From: an uncultured Flavobacteriales bacterium
Lineage (GTDB): Bacteria; Bacteroidota; Bacteroidia; Flavobacteriales; Weeksellaceae
Direction: 5' to 3'
Length of the DNA: 45,963 nucleotides
Assembly: GCA_937876095.1 (NCBI GenBank)
Contig: CALFIE010000007.1
Location: 1 to 45,963 of the forward strand
Shown: in pieces, positions 24,675 to 32,109 of the stretch
Position numbering within the stretch: the first letter of the stretch is position 1
Layout of the letters: each line of letters begins with the position of its first letter
Notes under the pieces: model-generated
Told to the model about the DNA's origin: nothing
Seen by the model: only the letters and a program-made list of their open reading frames with translations
Databases searched by the model: none
Translations under genes and position numbers: made by a program

Positions 24675-25247
24675 TTACTTGGGAAATCGCATTTTATAAT
24701 TTACATTTACATCGCCGTTTGCAATTTTCATTAGTTTACCTTTTACCATTTTTTTCTTGAGTGCACTCAAGTGGTCGGTAAATAGAATTCCTTCTATATG
24801 GTCGTACTCATGCTGAATTACTCTCGCTCTAATGTCCGAAAATGTTTCGGTATGTTTTACAAAATTTTCGTCTAGGTATTCAATCACAATGCTTTCTTTG
24901 CGTTTCACATCTTCACGAACATCAGGAATAGATAGGCAACCTTCATTAAATTTCCACTCTTCACCAAATTCTTCTAGAATTTGCGCATTTATGAACACTT
25001 TTCTGAAACCCTTCAATTTTGAAGCAATATCTATATAATCTTCGTCGTTTGCAAGAGACGAAACATCTACCACAAAAAGTCGAATATCTAATCCAATTTG
25101 TGGTGCAGCCAAACCAATTCCATTTGCTGAACTCATGGTCTCGAACATTTGGTCGATCAAAATTTTCAGGTCAGGATAATCTGCTGAAATTGGTTGACAT
25201 TTTTTTCGCAAAACAGCATCGCCGAATGCACGGATTGGTAATATCAT
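24675..25247 (-). CDS. def: Peptide deformylase
   Basis: 190 residues with all three deformylase motifs: GIGLAAPQIG (about 43-52), EGCLSIP with the metal Cys, and QHEYDHIEG with two metal His and the catalytic Glu. It removes the formyl group from nascent proteins. The ATG overlaps the stop of ruvX by four bases, so the pair is translationally coupled. There is no methionyl-tRNA formyltransferase gene nearby. It is slightly longer than the E. coli enzyme (169) through a short insertion before EGCLSIP. Confidence 0.95.
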   Translation of the reverse strand: MILPIRAFGDAVLRKKCQPISADYPDLKILIDQMFETMSSANGIGLAAPQIGLDIRLFVVDVSSLANDEDYIDIASKLKGFRKVFINAQILEEFGEEWKFNEGCLSIPDVREDVKRKESIVIEYLDENFVKHTETFSDIRARVIQHEYDHIEGILFTDHLSALKKKMVKGKLMKIANGDVNVNYKMRFPK

Positions 25248-25660
25248 TTTTTCTGTTGTTCTAAAAAATTTTGCAACAATATGGTTGCACTTACTTTGTC
25301 AATCAGTGCTTTATCTTCTCTATTTTTTTTGCTTTTTCCGCTCTGACTGATGAAAAAAGACGCCATTTTCGAAGTAAAACGCTCATCTAATCTATGGATT
25401 TCTATTCCTGAAAATTCTATCCTACATTGTGCTATAAACTGAAGTATGTCTTGCTCAATCTCCGAAAGATTCCCCTTCAAATCAGTTGGGAGTCCTACTA
25501 CAAAAGATTCTACTTGGTTTTCTTGCACATATTTTTTCAAAAATAGTAAAAGATTTTTGGTTTCTACAGTGTCTAAACCACTTGCAATCATCTGCAAATC
25601 ATCGGTCGCAGCAATGCCTGTTCTTTTTCTACCATAATCAATCGCCAAAATCTGTCCCAT
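25244..25660 (-). CDS. ruvX: Holliday junction resolvase-like protein RuvX (YqgF)
   Basis: 138 residues of the RNase H-fold YqgF family: ILAIDYGRKRTGIAATD (first metal Asp), VGLPTDLKGN, LDERFTS and a C-terminal DKVSATILLQNFL with another acidic ligand. It is thought to process 16S rRNA ends and may also cleave Holliday junctions. It overlaps def by 4 bases. Its -7 box TAAATTTG (minus strand, 25665-25672) ends 4 bases before the ATG, suggesting a leaderless transcript. Confidence 0.9.
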   Translation of the reverse strand: MGQILAIDYGRKRTGIAATDDLQMIASGLDTVETKNLLLFLKKYVQENQVESFVVGLPTDLKGNLSEIEQDILQFIAQCRIEFSGIEIHRLDERFTSKMASFFISQSGKSKKNREDKALIDKVSATILLQNFLEQQKK

Positions 25661-25664
25661 TCTG

Positions 25665-25672
25665 CAAATTTA
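25665..25672 (-). promoter_or_regulatory. Putative -7 box of ruvX-def
   Basis: Minus-strand TAAATTTG, ending 4 bases before ATG 25660. Confidence 0.4.
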
Positions 25673-25770
25673 ATAAATTTTTGTCGATCTAATTTTAGAC
25701 AGCTTCCTAAGATTTTTGTTTTTATTAAAAAATAATTTATAATTTTATTCCTTCAAAAAAAACTACCGAT

Positions 25771-26247
25771 ATGAAAACCATTGTACTTGTGCGTCACGCA
25801 AAAAGTGATTGGCCAGAAAACACCGATGATTTCGATCGTCCACTTGCAGAAAAAGGCAAAAAAGATGCCGAAAAAATGGCCGTTTTATTGAAAAAAAATG
25901 GTTTATCTATAGATTTAATGGTTTCTAGTCCTGCAATTCGTGCCTTTGATACGTGTACTATTTTCAATCTCGCTTTTGAAACCGAAGTGCAAACCAACCG
26001 AAAACTCTACAATCCTCTTGAACAAAATTTCTCTGAAATTATCTACGAACTCGACGATCGGTTTTCCACGGTTGCATTTTTTTCTCATAACAATGGGATT
26101 TCTAATTTCGCCAATTCTTTAACCGAAGAAATTTTCCATTTCCCAACTTGTGGAGTGGCTGGTTTTGCTGCAGATTGTAATTCTTGGGCTGATTTTGAGG
26201 TCGCAGAAAAACGATTTTTGTTTTTCTATGAAGCAAATCTAATTTAA
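25771..26247 (+). CDS. SixA-like histidine phosphatase
   Basis: 158 residues of the histidine phosphatase superfamily. It opens with the phospho-acceptor motif LVRHAKSDWPEN (RHAKS), contains LAEKGKKDAEKMA and SSPAIRAFDT, and has a second catalytic His in FFSHNNGIS. The short size matches SixA, which dephosphorylates histidine phosphotransfer domains or acts on small phosphate compounds. No histidine kinase is adjacent. It is divergent from ruvX with about 110 bases between start codons. The substrate is uncertain. Confidence 0.87.
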   Translation: MKTIVLVRHAKSDWPENTDDFDRPLAEKGKKDAEKMAVLLKKNGLSIDLMVSSPAIRAFDTCTIFNLAFETEVQTNRKLYNPLEQNFSEIIYELDDRFSTVAFFSHNNGISNFANSLTEEIFHFPTCGVAGFAADCNSWADFEVAEKRFLFFYEANLI

Positions 26248-26432
26248 AAAAATAAGGTATTCTGCTTTTCAGAATTAATAAAAGTCTGACAAATTTGTTT
26301 TCATTTTTACTAAATATTGCTATGGTGAGAGCAATTTCACTTTTTATTTCATTAAGAAAAATGAAATTCATCTTTCAAAAAAATTGTAAGAAAAATGGTA
26401 TCTTTAAGCGCATTTTACAACCAATAATTATT

Positions 26433-28577
26433 ATGAAAAAAAATAGGTCTTTACTACTGCTGATTCCTCTGATTGGTCTTGGCATAAGTTGTTCTACCAT
26501 GAAAAAAACTGCTACAACCACAGAAACACCAAAAATAGACGCTAATTTGGCTTCTAATCCGTTTATGAAACCGAGTTCTTTGCAATATTTTGCGCCAGAA
26601 TTCGATAAAATTAAAGATGAACATTTCAAACCGGCTTTTGATTACGGAATCAAAGTACAAACCGCAGAAATTGAGCAAATTGCCAACAATACCGCTGCTC
26701 CAACTTTTGAAAACACCGTTTTAGCACTGGAAAATAGCGGCGAAGTTTTGCATAGAGCGCAAAAAGTGTTCTTCAATCTTACAGGTTCTAACACCAATCC
26801 TACTTTGCAAAAAATTGAAGAAGAATATGCTCCGATTTTTTCGAGTTTGTCTGATAAAATGTTTCTGAACAAAAAATTGTATGATAGAATAAAAGCAATA
26901 AAAACTACCGGATTAGATAGCGAAGATCGGCGTTTAATAGAAGTGTACAAAACCTCTTTTGAAATGGCAGGTGCAAATCTTTCTGAAGCAGACAAAGAAA
27001 AAGTTAAAAAAATAAATGAAGAATTAGCGGTACTTTCTACGCAATATTCTAACAAATTATTAGACGCTCGAAAAAATGGTGCAGTCGTAATTTCTGATAT
27101 GAAAGAATTAGATGGTCTCTCTTCAGATGAAATTGCTGCAGCTTCTGTTGCCGCAAAAAATGCAGGACAAGATGGTAAATATTTACTTTCATTGCTCAAT
27201 ACTACACAACAACCGCTTTTGCAAAATCTGAAAAATAGAGCAACCAGAGAAAAACTCTTCAAAGCATCTTGGTATCGTGCAGAAAAAAATAATGCAGATG
27301 ATACAAGAGCTATTCTAGAAAAAGAAGCCAAATTACGCATGGAAAAAGGTCATTTGATGGGCAAAAAATCCTATGCTGAATGGAAATTGCAAGATCAAAT
27401 GGCGAAAAATCCTGAAAATGCGATGAATCTTTTGGCGCAATTGGCGACACCTGCAGTTGCAACTGCAAGAAGAGAAAAAGATGAAATTCAGGCTTTGGTA
27501 GATTCACAAAAAGGTGGTTTCACCGTAGAACCTTGGGATTGGAATTTCTATTCTGAACAAGTTAGAAAAGCCAAATACGACCTAGATGAAAACCAAATAA
27601 AACCTTATTTTGAAGTTACGACTGTGCTAGAAAAAGGAGTTTTCTTCGCGGCAGAAAAATTTTATGGAATCACCTTCAAAGAAAGGAAAGATATTCCGGT
27701 ATATCATCCTGATGTAGTTGCTTATGAAGTTTTTGACCGAGACGGAAAATCTTTGGCAATATATTATTTGGATTTCTATACCAGAGACAACAAAAATGGT
27801 GGTGCTTGGATGAGCAATTTCGTAGAGCAATCGTATGTTTTGAAACAAAAACCTGTGATTGTAAACGTTTTTAATTATCAAAAACCAGCACCAGGAAAAC
27901 CATCGCTGATTTCTTATGACGATGTTTCTACCATGTTTCACGAATTCGGACATACGTTGCACGGATTTTTTGCAAGTCAAAAATATGTCACAATTTCAGG
28001 AACCAACACGCCTAGAGATTTTGTAGAATTCCCATCACAAATCAATGAATTTTTTGCTTTGGAACCTGCAGTTTTGCAAAATTACGCGATCCATTATCAA
28101 ACCAAGGAACCAATGCCAACTGCATTAATAGAAAAAATTAAAAAAGCGGCTAACTTCAACCAAGGTTATGCCACCACCGAATTGGTTTCTGCAGCAACTC
28201 TGGATATGAACTGGCATTCTGTGACCGATGCTTCACAATTTCAGCCAACTCTGGAATTTGAAAAATCGGTTTTACAAAAATATGGATTCAACTTACCGCA
28301 AGTTCCGCCAAGATATCACACTCCGTATTTTGCTCATATTTGGGGCGGTGAATATTCTGCTGGTTACTATGCTTATATGTGGAGTGATATGCTAAATGCC
28401 GATGCATGGGACTGGATTACCAATCACGGCGGAATGACCAGAGAAAACGGAGACCGTTTCAAAAAATACATACTTTCTGTAGGGAATTCTATGGACCTTA
28501 ACCAAGCGTATAGAGATTTTGCGGGTAGAAATCCAGACATCAAACCATTGCTAAGAGCACGAGGTTTTATAAAATAA
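26433..28577 (+). CDS. M3-family peptidyl-dipeptidase (Dcp-like), lipoprotein
   Basis: 714 residues of peptidase family M3. The zinc motif HEFGH (in MFHEFGHTLHGFF) and the downstream Glu region (EFPSQINEF) are intact, and the substrate loop HIWGGEYSAGYYAYMWSDM is clear. The N-terminus is a probable lipoprotein signal (LLLLIPLIGLGISC, Cys20), so it is likely an envelope enzyme that removes C-terminal dipeptides, unlike the cytosolic E. coli Dcp. I start at ATG 26433 because it precedes the signal sequence; in-frame codons upstream to 26295 do not look like protein. It is followed by repeat copy B and a strong hairpin terminator. Confidence 0.9.
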   Translation: MKKNRSLLLLIPLIGLGISCSTMKKTATTTETPKIDANLASNPFMKPSSLQYFAPEFDKIKDEHFKPAFDYGIKVQTAEIEQIANNTAAPTFENTVLALENSGEVLHRAQKVFFNLTGSNTNPTLQKIEEEYAPIFSSLSDKMFLNKKLYDRIKAIKTTGLDSEDRRLIEVYKTSFEMAGANLSEADKEKVKKINEELAVLSTQYSNKLLDARKNGAVVISDMKELDGLSSDEIAAASVAAKNAGQDGKYLLSLLNTTQQPLLQNLKNRATREKLFKASWYRAEKNNADDTRAILEKEAKLRMEKGHLMGKKSYAEWKLQDQMAKNPENAMNLLAQLATPAVATARREKDEIQALVDSQKGGFTVEPWDWNFYSEQVRKAKYDLDENQIKPYFEVTTVLEKGVFFAAEKFYGITFKERKDIPVYHPDVVAYEVFDRDGKSLAIYYLDFYTRDNKNGGAWMSNFVEQSYVLKQKPVIVNVFNYQKPAPGKPSLISYDDVSTMFHEFGHTLHGFFASQKYVTISGTNTPRDFVEFPSQINEFFALEPAVLQNYAIHYQTKEPMPTALIEKIKKAANFNQGYATTELVSAATLDMNWHSVTDASQFQPTLEFEKSVLQKYGFNLPQVPPRYHTPYFAHIWGGEYSAGYYAYMWSDMLNADAWDWITNHGGMTRENGDRFKKYILSVGNSMDLNQAYRDFAGRNPDIKPLLRARGFIK

Positions 28578-28603
28578 ACTTTAGAATATGACAAAAAATT
28601 ATT

Positions 28604-28780
28604 AACCACAAAAGTAACAAAAGAGATACTTTTTTTTAAAAAATTTTAAGACCTAAGTATATCACTTAGAGAACACAAAAGTTTGAAATCCAAGGGATTT
28701 CAAATTGAAAATCTTTTATTTTCTAACTTTTATTTTCTTTTGAATTTCTTAAATGAAGCCACTTCTTTTGTTACTTTTGT
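28604..28780. repeat. Dispersed repeat copy B (MITE-like, about 177 bp)
   Basis: Ends ACAAAAGTAACAAAAG (28608-28623) and CTTTTGTTACTTTTGT (28765-28780) are exact 16-bp reverse complements. The first 20 bases (28604-28623) are the reverse complement of the last 20 of copy A. Inside is GAAATCC-AAG-GGATTTC (28685-28701). It lies between the converging M3 peptidase and der genes. Confidence 0.75.
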
Positions 28781-28787
28781 ACAAGAA

Positions 28788-28823
28788 AAGCGGTTTCAAA
28801 AAATTTTGAAACCGCTTTTTTTT
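28788..28823. terminator. Bidirectional terminator between the M3 peptidase and der genes
   Basis: AAGCGGTTTCAAAA (28788-28801) pairs with TTTTGAAACCGCTT (28804-28817), 14 bp perfect, followed by T on the plus strand and preceded by A. The plus-strand T-run is the better one. Confidence 0.85.
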
Positions 28824-28868
28824 GGTTAAAATGCTATTTTATTTTCATTAATGATGAAAAAAATCCTA

Positions 28869-30179
28869 CTATTTTTGTCTGAAATATACTTCTATAGGAA
28901 CTCCCGTAAATCCGAAATGTTTACGAAGTTGGTTTTCGGTAAATCTTTTGTACGGCTCTTTCACATATTGTGGCAAATTACAGAAAAATACAAATTGCGG
29001 AGATGGAGTCGGCAATTGTACACAATACTTAATCTTCACGTATTTTCCTTTGATTGCAGGTGGTGGTGTATGTTCAAAAACTGGTAACATCACCTCGTTG
29101 AGTTTAGAGGTTTTAATTTTTTTGGCTCTGTCCTGGAATACTTGCATTGCTACTTCTACTGCTTTCAAGATTCGCTGTTTGGTAAGAGCCGAAACAAATA
29201 AGATAGGAATATCGGTAAACTGACCGATTTTTTCTTTGATAGAGTTTTCAAAATCTCTGATCGTATTGGTTTTTTTGTCTTCTATCAAATCCCATTTATT
29301 CACCAGAATTACGATTCCTTTTCTGTTTTTTTGTGCCAATCCGAAGATATTCATATCCTGACTTTCCCAACCTTGAGTTGCATCTACCATGATGATTACT
29401 ACATCTGAATGTTCTATAGAACGTATAGATCGCATCACCGAATAAAATTCTAAATCTTCAGAAACTTTGGCTTTCCTACGCATTCCTGCCGTATCTACCA
29501 ACACAAATTCGTGCCCGAATTTGTTGTACAAAGTTTCTATACTGTCTCTGGTAGTTCCTGCAACATCGGTCACAATATTTCGGTCTACATCTAGCAAAGC
29601 ATTGGTAAGAGTAGATTTCCCAACATTTGGTCTACCTGCAATTGTAATTTTTGGTAAACCTTCAAAAGGATCTTTGTAATCATTGGTCGGGAAATCTTTC
29701 ACGACCTCATCAAGCAATTCACCAGTTCCGGAACCTGTTGCAGATGAAATGGTGAAATATTTATCGATTCCCAATTGGTAAAATTCGGTTGCAGCCAATT
29801 CTTCTCTTGCAGAATCCACTTTATTTATGACAATATAAACCGGTTTGTTGGCTCGACGCAACATTTCAAAAATTTCGTAATCGGTGTCAGTCAAACCTTC
29901 TTCTGCATTCAACATAAAAATAATAGATGTCGCTTCATCTATCGCCAATTGTACTTGTTTGGAGATTTCACCTTGGAATACATCATCATTGTTCACCTCA
30001 TAACCACCTGTATCAATTACGGTGAATTCTACACCATTCCAGTCAGATTTACCATAATGTCGGTCACGCGTAACTCCTGCAGTTGAATCTACAATGGCTT
30101 CTCTGCGTTCTAATAACCGATTAAAAAGGGTGGATTTTCCAACGTTGGGTCTACCAACGATTGCTACAATGTTGCTCAT
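28869..30179 (-). CDS. der: Ribosome biogenesis GTPase Der (EngA)
   Basis: 436 residues with two tandem GTPase domains, each with GRPNVGKST (P-loop, first at about 8-16, second at about 180). G3 motifs DTGG and DTAG and G4 motifs NKVD and NKWD are visible, and the C-terminal KH-like domain ends the protein. Der is essential for 50S subunit assembly. The first in-frame ATG giving the conserved MSNIVAIVGRPNVG start is at 30179; the 50 codons further upstream belong to the structured leader and should not be included. A -7 box at 30270-30277 gives a leader of about 85 bases. Confidence 0.95.
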   Translation of the reverse strand: MSNIVAIVGRPNVGKSTLFNRLLERREAIVDSTAGVTRDRHYGKSDWNGVEFTVIDTGGYEVNNDDVFQGEISKQVQLAIDEATSIIFMLNAEEGLTDTDYEIFEMLRRANKPVYIVINKVDSAREELAATEFYQLGIDKYFTISSATGSGTGELLDEVVKDFPTNDYKDPFEGLPKITIAGRPNVGKSTLTNALLDVDRNIVTDVAGTTRDSIETLYNKFGHEFVLVDTAGMRRKAKVSEDLEFYSVMRSIRSIEHSDVVIIMVDATQGWESQDMNIFGLAQKNRKGIVILVNKWDLIEDKKTNTIRDFENSIKEKIGQFTDIPILFVSALTKQRILKAVEVAMQVFQDRAKKIKTSKLNEVMLPVFEHTPPPAIKGKYVKIKYCVQLPTPSPQFVFFCNLPQYVKEPYKRFTENQLRKHFGFTGVPIEVYFRQK

Positions 30180-30190
30180 AAAAATTTTGT

Positions 30191-30255
30191 TTAATAAATT
30201 TCTGCTATTTCTCACAGAAATTGTTTTTATTAATGGGTAACTCCGACTTTCGGAG
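30191..30255 (-). promoter_or_regulatory. Structured 5' leader of der
   Basis: Two stems occur between the predicted transcript start and the ATG. The first has outer arms TTAATAA (30191-30197) / TTATTAA (30227-30233) extended by inner arms ATTTCTG (30198-30204) / CAGAAAT (30215-30221). The second is CTCCGA-CTT-TCGGAG (30241-30255), a GC-rich stem unusual here. This may be a regulatory leader or only a short terminator-like element; no known riboswitch is recognised. Confidence 0.4.
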
Positions 30256-30269
30256 CCCAAAAATTTTTG

Positions 30270-30277
30270 CAAAGATA
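30270..30277 (-). promoter_or_regulatory. Putative -7 box of der
   Basis: Minus-strand TATCTTTG, an exact TAnnTTTG match, 90 bases before ATG 30179. No clear -33. Confidence 0.45.
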
Positions 30278-30472
30278 CGGATAAAAATTTAGAGCCATTT
30301 ATAAGTATGTTTAAAGAAGGAATCCTCAAGTTTTGAAAGTTAATTTTTTCATTATTAAAAATTGAGATATTTCAGAATTTACTTATAAAAATTTCTTCAT
30401 TAATGATGAAAAAAGAAGGTAATTTGCACACCTTGCTGTAATTTCGTAATTTCACCTATTAATTTTTTACTC

Positions 30473-30970
30473 ATGAAAAAAATATTAATTTTTCTGCTGA
30501 TTGTCTTTGTAATCATACAATTTTTCAGAATAGACCAAACCAATCCACCTGTAAACAAGGATTTGGATTTTTTGACCATCAAAAAAACGCCTAAAAGTAC
30601 TGCAAAATTAATACGGACTTCTTGCTATGATTGTCATTCAGACGAAACAGTTTATCCGTGGTACACCAAAATTCAACCAGTTGGTTGGTTTATGCAAGAT
30701 CATATAAAAGAAGGTAGAAAAGAACTTAATTTTTCAACTTTTGCCAATCTAGAACTTCTGAGACAAGCCAAAAAACTAAACCACGCTGCACACGAAGTAG
30801 AAGAAGGTGATATGCCGATAAAATCTTACTTGCTAATTCATACCGATGCCAAATTGAATCCTGAACAGACCAGAGAAATAGTAGATTATTTCAAAAGTGT
30901 GAAAACAGATATTATGCAAGCCAACGGAATTACAGACGAGCAAGTGAACACCAAACACCAACCTCATTAA
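30473..30970 (+). CDS. Haem-binding domain protein (single CxxCH)
   Basis: 165 residues with an N-terminal membrane anchor or signal (about 4-20) and one haem attachment site, SCYDCHSDETVYPWY, in the Haem_bd-type context where CxDCHSxxTxxPWY is followed by IQPVGWFMQDHIKEGR. Such proteins are periplasmic c-type haem carriers, often beside cytochrome oxidases or redox enzymes. Here the next gene, 11 bases downstream, encodes a DCC-type thiol oxidoreductase, a plausible redox partner. The axial-ligand function is inferred from family. Confidence 0.82.
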   Translation: MKKILIFLLIVFVIIQFFRIDQTNPPVNKDLDFLTIKKTPKSTAKLIRTSCYDCHSDETVYPWYTKIQPVGWFMQDHIKEGRKELNFSTFANLELLRQAKKLNHAAHEVEEGDMPIKSYLLIHTDAKLNPEQTREIVDYFKSVKTDIMQANGITDEQVNTKHQPH

Positions 30971-30981
30971 TTGAATTTATT

Positions 30982-31401
30982 TTGTCTTTAGAAAAAATTG
31001 ATAAAGAAAAATTTTATGTTTTCTACGATGGTGATTGTGGATTTTGTAATTTTTGGGTGCAATGGATTCTGAAAAACGACCAAAAAGATCAGTTTTTATT
31101 TGCGGCACTTCAATCACCTTTTGGACAGCGTTTTTTGAAAGAAAGAGGTCTACCCAATCTAACTTTTGACACCATCTATTTGTGGAAACCGCAACAATAT
31201 TACCACACCAAATCCAAAGCAATTTTGCAAATAGCAGAAATTTTAGGTGGTAAATATTCGGTATTGTCTCGTTTTGCTACATTTTTCAAAATTTTCCCTG
31301 ATTTTATGTATGACATCATTGCAAAAAACAGAAAAAAACTTGCACCAGAAAGTTGTTTGGTACCAACTGCTGAAGAACGAAAAAAATTTATACAAGATTA
31401 A
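30982..31401 (+). CDS. DCC1-like thiol-disulfide oxidoreductase (DUF393)
   Basis: 139 residues with the DCC signature FYDGDCGFCNFWVQWIL near the N-terminus (DxxCxxC), then TIYLWKPQQYYHTKSKAIL and a C-terminal region of the family. These thioredoxin-fold proteins are predicted redox enzymes of unclear substrate. The start is TTG at 30982; no ATG lies before the motif. It lies 11 bases after the haem-binding gene and likely shares its transcript. A hydrophobic, membrane-associated role is possible but no helix is clear. Confidence 0.8.
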   Translation: MSLEKIDKEKFYVFYDGDCGFCNFWVQWILKNDQKDQFLFAALQSPFGQRFLKERGLPNLTFDTIYLWKPQQYYHTKSKAILQIAEILGGKYSVLSRFATFFKIFPDFMYDIIAKNRKKLAPESCLVPTAEERKKFIQD

Positions 31402-31433
31402 TCTAGAACGATTACACTACCAATCAAATCCCT

Positions 31434-31441
31434 TATATTTG
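31434..31441 (+). promoter_or_regulatory. Putative -7 box of the DUF4290-murA operon
   Basis: TATATTTG, exact TAnnTTTG, ends only 5 bases before the ATG at 31447, so the message may be leaderless. Confidence 0.45.
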
Positions 31442-31446
31442 CAACT

Positions 31447-32109
31447 ATGGAATACAATACAGTACGCAGCAGATTAACAATGCCAGAATATGGCAGAATC
31501 ATTCAGCAACTTGTAGAACGCTGCAAAGAACTCCCAAACAAAGAAGAACGCAATGAAATGGCGATTGCAATTGTAGATTTCATGGGACAAAGAAATCCAC
31601 ATCTTAGAGACGAAGACAATTACAAACATAAACTTTGGGATCACCTATATATTTTAGCCAATTACGACTTAGATGTAGATGCACCCTATCCTTTCCCAAC
31701 TCCAGAAGAATTGGCAGAGAAACCGAGAAAAATGGAGTATCCAAAACTACAGGGTGATTACAAATTTTATGGTAAAAGTATTTTGCAACTCATAGAAAAA
31801 GCGATTATTTTAGAAGAAGGTGAAGAAAAAGAAGCACTGATTCAGGTGATTGCCAACAATATGAAAAAATCGTACAACGTGTACAACAAAGAACACGTGC
31901 AAGATGATGTGATTTTCAGACATTTGAAAGAATTATCCGAAAACAGATTAGATCTTACCGGAATAGATTCTCTGGATCGAAGTAAATTGTACCACACCAG
32001 CAACAACCGAAACAATGGTAATGGAAATGGCAACAACAAAAACCAGAAACACAATAACCAAAACAACAAGCGAAAAAATTTTCATAATCATAAAAACAAC
32101 CGTAAATAA
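31447..32109 (+). CDS. DUF4290 family protein
   Basis: 220 residues. The core (about 1-170) has the family start MEYNTVRSRLTMPEYGRIIQ, the segment DNYKHKLWDHLYI, and the helix-rich remainder of DUF4290. The last 40 residues are a low-complexity Asn/Lys/His/Arg tail (NNGNGNGNNKNQKHNN). It has no signal peptide. Its stop overlaps the murA start (TAATG), and in Bacteroidota DUF4290 genes are commonly found directly before murA, so it is presumably linked to peptidoglycan synthesis. The function is not established. Confidence 0.85.
   Translation: MEYNTVRSRLTMPEYGRIIQQLVERCKELPNKEERNEMAIAIVDFMGQRNPHLRDEDNYKHKLWDHLYILANYDLDVDAPYPFPTPEELAEKPRKMEYPKLQGDYKFYGKSILQLIEKAIILEEGEEKEALIQVIANNMKKSYNVYNKEHVQDDVIFRHLKELSENRLDLTGIDSLDRSKLYHTSNNRNNGNGNGNNKNQKHNNQNNKRKNFHNHKNNRK

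Noticed and set aside
26248..26432. Possible gene or small RNA in the space before the M3 peptidase
   Set aside because: Only a weak hairpin at 26259-26275 and AT-rich text; nothing supports a gene.
26642..27340. 232-codon open frame antisense to the M3 peptidase gene
   Set aside because: It lies wholly opposite a clear peptidase gene, has no recognisable domain, and looks like a by-product of that gene's codon use.
28604..28780. Insertion sequence remnant
   Set aside because: It has inverted ends but no open frame of transposase type and no seen target duplication, so I list it as a MITE-like repeat only.
30180..30329. 50-codon N-terminal extension of Der
   Set aside because: Overlaps the -7 box and structured leader; Der proteins begin at MSNIVAIVGRPNVG.
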